From: Cercis canadensis
Taxonomy: Eukaryota > Streptophyta > Magnoliopsida > Fabales > Fabaceae
Assembly (NCBI GenBank): GCA_003255065.1
Contig: QAOA01007771.1
Location: 16,447 to 80,446, forward strand
Direction of reading: 5' to 3'
Length of the DNA stretch: 64,000 nt
A program made the translations under genes and the position numbers. The notes under the pieces are model-generated. The model was not told the origin of the DNA. It worked only from the letters and a program-made list of their open reading frames with translations, and did not search any database. This document shows, piece by piece, positions 59,722 through 64,000 of the stretch (within the stretch, counting starts at the first letter, position 1; each line of letters begins with the position of its first letter).

Positions 59722-61341
59722 GAGTAAACTTACATTTGCATCTCTCAAAGATTTAGCTTTTAAAGAAATCGTCCTTGAAAGAACAACAATAACAAATTGG
59801 TCCTAAAAGAATAAACATCCATAACAAAATAATTTTCCATTAATGAGGTCGGTTAACAAGTGATAGAATTGATGATGTGTCACCATTAACTGTGTATGTG
59901 GCACGTTAAAATCTTAATTGACAAAGAATAAGTGCCAATTAGACCAATGATGTGTAAAAACAATTTAAAAACGGCACCGTTCTTCCTTCCTTGTTCCCAT
60001 CGATGTGTTTTTGCCCTCATCTACTGGGTTTTTGCCATGGCTGCAAAGAAAGGTGGGTTATTGCCACCTTTCCAAAGTGGTAACAGAGTCTTCTCTAGTG
60101 GGTATGACCAAAATGATTTCAAATCACTAATTTCTTATTGATAAGTAGTGTCAAAACAAAGTATCCAAAGTATCTCAGTGTATTCTTCTGGAGACACTAC
60201 TATTATGGCGGAAACTCGTTCGTTGCCAGTGGTCGAAGAGGAGGAAATAGGCGACGAGTTCTACAAGAAGATTGAAGCACCCAAGTTCGTGGACTTAACT
60301 GCACTGGATATTCACCGATATTCACCCTCCCCACGATGACCGCTATTGGTTCTGCTTGCGCATTGGTAATAAGCATTTTTCTAACTGCATCTGATTACTG
60401 TAATGGTTTTACATTGAAAATTTGAGATTATACCATTCCCACTACTTTGGGTTCATCTATTTTCAGCTCAATTGTCTAAAAATTCCAACTTTTTATTTAT
60501 TTATTTGAAATTTCACCTCAGGATGTGACCAAAAGCATGAAAGAATAATTGAATTCTGAAGCAATCAACAAGAATTTTGTTCTTCCGGTTAGTTCTAGTT
60601 TCACTCCTCTTGAACTTGATTTCAAGTGTTTGAACTAAAAAATGAAATACTACATTCACACCACTGACACCTCTGGCACAATCTGACTTTAAATGGTTCC
60701 ATTAAAAGTCTTTACCATATCCCACAAAAACTTAAATTTGGCAATTCAATGGTGCACATTGGTATACAATGAACTAGTGTGCAAGGTTCAAGAATAGTTG
60801 CAGGTTAGAATAGTCGCAAGGTTCAAGAAACTAGCTCTATGAGATGTTTGAAGGAGAAGAAGAAGCTAAAAGACTTGCAGGAAAGCCAAGTTCCTCTGCC
60901 TCATGAAGCAGCTGAAAATTATTCTAGTCGCATGGAGATTGATGAAAAATCAAGGGCTCGTTCTCTTGTTGGGTGTCTTGAATCAGGTGCCTCTGAAGGT
61001 GTCAATGAAGTGTCTTTGGGAGCTGTAGAATCCCAAGAACCAACTAAAACAGAGAGTTCAACTGAAGCTTCATCAGAAAAGGACGGCGCCGTTTTTAAAT
61101 TGTTTTTACACATCATCAGTCTAATTGGCACTTATTATTTGTCAACTAGAATTTTAACGTGTCACATACACAATTAACGGTGACACAACACTAATTTCAT
61201 CACTTGTTAATAGACCGCATTAACAAATGACTATTTTGTTATGGATATTTATTCTTTTAGGACTAATTTGTTATCATTGTTCTTTCAAGGACAATATTAT
61301 TAAAAGTTAAATCTTTGAAGGACGTAAATGTAAGTTTACTC
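59722..61341. mobile_element. Pack-MULE-like transposon with captured host exons
   Basis: 1620 bp with terminal inverted repeats of about 255 bp (59722-59980 and 61084-61341) beginning GAGTAAACTTACATTT on both ends. An exact 9-bp target duplication TATCAGTTA lies at 59713-59721 and 61342-61350. Nine-base duplications and long TIRs are diagnostic of Mutator-like elements. There is no transposase; instead the interior carries pieces that look like a multi-exon plant gene with introns retained. This is the definition of a Pack-MULE. Confidence 0.9.
60204..61083 (+). pseudogene. Captured gene fragments inside the Pack-MULE
   Basis: 60204-60338 encodes MAETRSLPVVEEEEIGDEFY then KKIEAPKFVDLTALD, followed (out of frame) by a DDRYWFCLRIG-like stretch at 60335-60365. 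60520-60590 resembles a second exon with a CDQKHER-like segment, and 60839-61083 a third with MRCLKEKKKLKDLQESQVPL, PHEAAENYSSRMEIDEKSR and a Ser/Glu-rich tail. I recall an uncharacterised, single-family plant nuclear-type protein with this order of motifs, but cannot name it. The intervening AT-rich pieces look like introns, so capture was from genomic DNA. The pieces do not form one open frame. 60040-60140 (MAAKKGGLLPPFQSGNRVFS) may belong to the same or another donor gene. Confidence 0.6.
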
Positions 61342-61350
61342 TATCAGTTA

Positions 61351-62857
61351 AATGGAAGGAAGGTCAGAGTAATTAACTCAATTTGTTTCTTTCTCTAACC
61401 CTCTCTGGAATGGTAGTGACTAGCACACTTCGGTTCCGCAAGAGCCATCAATTCATGATTTTGTTAGATGACCTAGTTGGTGATCATGATTTTCAAAGAA
61501 AAAATTCTTATTTGGAAATGTCACCATTAATGATGTCCTTGTTTAATGAATTTTTTTTTCTAAAGATATTTTTCATTTTTTGTTTAATATAGAAAATACA
61601 TTTTTTTTCCTATTTTGGTGCTGAAAAATATTATTTAGAAAAATATCTTTTTATGCTTAGTATATCCACTAAAAGAAAAAAAAAAAAGTTTCTAACCAAT
61701 GAATGCACCCTTTAAAGTAGGCGAAAAAGACTTACCTTTTAAATACCCATTAAGAAAAGATTCTTATGTGAACATTTTCCAACAAACTGTTTTTTACTTT
61801 TAAATATTGTTAGGACTGATCTTTTGACCAGAAGAACTTGATGGAAAAACATTTCAACTTTGAAGGTAGACCATCCACACTAGAATTAGAAGATTTGCAA
61901 ACGAAATTCCTCAAGGTCTGACCTTATGAGATCGACAATAACAACAATTAAACTTGTGATTGTGTGCTCAACCACACATTCTTGTTTCTACCATTAGACT
62001 AATCTCTTAAGAGTTACCGTTGTTTAATCCTATAAATAAGCGGTGAATGTCACTAGATCTATCTTTAGCATTACAAAAATCATATCAATAATGAGGTCAA
62101 ATTAATAAGTGAGAAGGAAAAGAAGATGGACACTGTACTCAATATAATTTTTGGCTAAACAAGTCTATCATTTTGTTTGAAGAAGAGTTCTAGTTCAGTG
62201 GAGTGTGCTCCTAATCATAAGGCTAATCTTCTCACTTTTTTTTTCTCTGATTCGAATTTTCTTAATTGTAAAATGTTACTGGCAAAAAAAAAAAAAAAAA
62301 GTCTACCATTTTGTTTATATAAGCTTTTACTTCGGATTTTTTCTCACATGTTTGAACTCTCCCTTTGTTTAAACCACTATGAAAGAAGACATTGATTTGG
62401 TCAGTGTATATGTCATTGCTGTGGTCATATAAAGAAATTATTTTTTAGGCAATATCTTAAATATTATTTTGGTTGTGTACAAATGTTACCCAATAAGATG
62501 TAAAGTAACAGGCATCTTCGTACTTAATTTATTGACATTGATCTGCATTTCAAAGGACCCATGTGCGGGTCCAGAACTAGCTCAGGAAATTAACGAAAGA
62601 AAGAAAATCAAATGTTTCCTTTTACTATAGTATTTAGTTTGTGTAATTTTGCAACTGTAATATAAATTCACTATCAATAAATTCCTTCTGAATATGAAGT
62701 AATTGCTGAAAAAGAAAATACCTCTAGTAATTGATAAATCATAAGACCTAGTCAAGTCATCAGATTATAATCTACATTTTTTTAGAAAAAAATCGCTATT
62801 GTAAGAAAAATCAGCACTAAATTTGAAGTAATTGCTGAGCAGAATTGATTTCATCCC
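61351..62857. other. Intergenic stretch without a supported gene
   Basis: AT-rich with several homopolymers. A short ORF at 61383-61592 (MVVTSTLRFRKSHQFMILLD) has no recognised family. Nothing else supported. Confidence 0.5.
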
Positions 62858-63529
62858 TTGAAACAATTAGCTGAGGTTTTCAAAGGTTGTCTTAAATCAA
62901 GGACTGGGTCAGTATTGGAGATATATTATTATGACCTAGTCTCAGCTGGCTTTCTTGACTGTCCTTATATCAAGGACTGGGTCATTAATGGACCTGCATT
63001 ATTATGTATGAAACAAGCGCTGGAGATGTGTTTTCTTTCATATGAGATGAGGATGCAATTCACATCTGATGAATAGCAGGATGTTGCGGACGCATCAGAA
63101 TTTGCAGCAGTATCGGATCATGGGGAGCTAAGGGGCACTGGCCGCGCACCCATCAATTTTTTTTTATCAAATCTCTAAGAAAAATGTTTTAGAGTCTTTA
63201 TTTTTTTTTGTTTCGTCCCCTAGTGAGTTATTTCTAGATTCTGATGTAACGGGATGTTAGCAGCTTCGTTGTGTTGTTGCAGTTGAAGGGAATTTTTGAA
63301 AATAAGATAATTATGTTTCTGCTAATCTCGTGCAAATTTGATTTTTGTTCTAATTTTTGCTTTCAGTTTCACAAGATTGGCTCGAGGATCCTGCATATGT
63401 GTGAAGCAATATACTAATATCCTCTCTCTGAGAGATGGATATGAGAGATGGCAGCAGAAAGAGCGTAAATTTTATCCATGGCAGAAAGAAGAAAACAAGA
63501 AGGGTTCCAACGCCAGCTGGGGCGTCTAG
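62858..63529 (+). other. Unrecognised ORF pair, possibly a gene remnant
   Basis: 62858-63076 encodes 72 aa (MKQLAEVFKGCLKSRTGSVL, YYYDLVSAGFLDCPYIKDWV, MKQALEMCFLSYEMRMQFTS). The reading continues after its stop with a plausible coding composition (DVADASEFAAVSDHGELRG). A second frame, 63341-63529, follows an acceptor-like TTGCTTTCAG and is charged (YERWQQKERKFYPWQKEENK). The string TCAAGGACTGGGTCA occurs twice (about 62898 and 62971). I do not recognise a family. It could be the 3' part of a decayed gene or chance. Confidence 0.25.
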
Positions 63530-64000
63530 ATTCTTTTGCAAGACTACAACTTGTTTGGATGGAGAGTTGTGGAGGAAAACCAAATGAAAAGCCATGTAAT
63601 TTTTAGATTTGAAAAAAATCTACATATAAATTTTGTAAGGATTTTTTTTGAGTCTAGACTCAAATCCTTCACTTTTCTTTCATTTTATGTTTTCAACAAA
63701 AGGAATTGCGTAGTGCTTTCCGTTTTCTTCCTCTACAATGATTCATCCAAACAAGCGAAACCATTAATATGAAGTTCAAACAAATTGGGTCTTGCTAATC
63801 TACCACACGCCCCCTTTATCCGGGCCATACAAACAAAAAAAAGAGGTATATGAAAATATTTATGCAAAATAGTAGTTTTCATGTATATATTGTACCTAAT
63901 ATATACATGAAAACTAATTGTTTTGAGTTGCACTGGATCACTTTTTTTTTTTATAAGCTTTGTATTGAATCCAAAATAAGGGGTTACTTTCTCCCTAAAA
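63530..64000. other. Terminal stretch, no feature
   Basis: Short inverted match near 63881-63920 (TTTTCATGTATATATT and its complement ATATATACATGAAAACT) gives a possible small hairpin. No gene supported. Confidence 0.4.

Noticed and set aside
60919-61131. Minus-strand ORF in the Pack-MULE
   Set aside because: Antisense shadow that begins in the TIR; the same N-terminus appears at 59932 because the TIR is inverted.
1-64000. CRISPR arrays, bacterial operons, rRNA or free-standing tRNA genes
   Set aside because: None seen. The tRNA-like boxes found belong to SINEs, and the only regularly spaced repeats are the Ogre 67-bp array and microsatellites.

Overview
The window is nuclear DNA of a flowering plant, very probably a woody eudicot. 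The evidence is an AT-rich background, GT-AG introns, plant-type LTR retrotransposons (Tat/Ogre Ty3-gypsy and Ty1-copia), tRNA-derived SINEs, Mutator- and Harbinger-type MITEs, and plant families such as nepenthesin-like aspartyl proteases and defensins. I cannot name the species. Single N bases inside homopolymers or at duplicated joints show a scaffolded draft assembly.

Layout. 1-0.85 kb: the C-terminal part of an aspartyl protease gene (minus). About 1.2-15.65 kb: a decayed Tat/Ogre-type element (minus) with one long LTR, a 67-bp tandem array next to it, integrase, two RNase H domains, RT, protease, gag and an extra upstream ORF. 15.65-21.57 kb: a rearranged copia element whose two LTRs face each other in inverted orientation. 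The right LTR contains a Harbinger-like MITE, which itself contains a Mutator-like palindromic MITE. 21.6-27.7 kb: a duplicated defensin locus with two relics, and a SINE where one copy lost its mature-peptide exon.

27.8-48.3 kb: an intact 17-exon ORC3 gene (origin recognition complex subunit 3, 741 aa) that can be assembled exon by exon. A consensus E2F site lies 118 bp before its ATG, and its introns are full of LINE 3'-end relics, a MITE and an antisense SINE. 48.3-52.5 kb: intergenic, with an old GC-rich repeat and an apparent false tandem duplication at an N. 52.64-56.48 kb: a four-exon gene for a 124-aa, very basic, probably nucleolar protein with a telo-box in its leader. 57.6-58.77 kb: a two-exon gene for a 62-aa membrane microprotein that looks like the plant counterpart of Brawnin/UQCC6 (complex III assembly). 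Its intron holds an old tandem duplication including a decayed copy of the last exon. 59.26-59.59 kb: a strand-asymmetric C-rich tract. 59.72-61.34 kb: a Pack-MULE-like transposon with about 255-bp terminal inverted repeats, a 9-bp target duplication and captured host-gene exons. 61.3-64 kb: unassigned sequence with two short ORFs I do not recognise.

The three intact genes are independent housekeeping functions: DNA replication licensing, probable ribosome biogenesis, and respiratory-complex assembly. They share strand but not a pathway.
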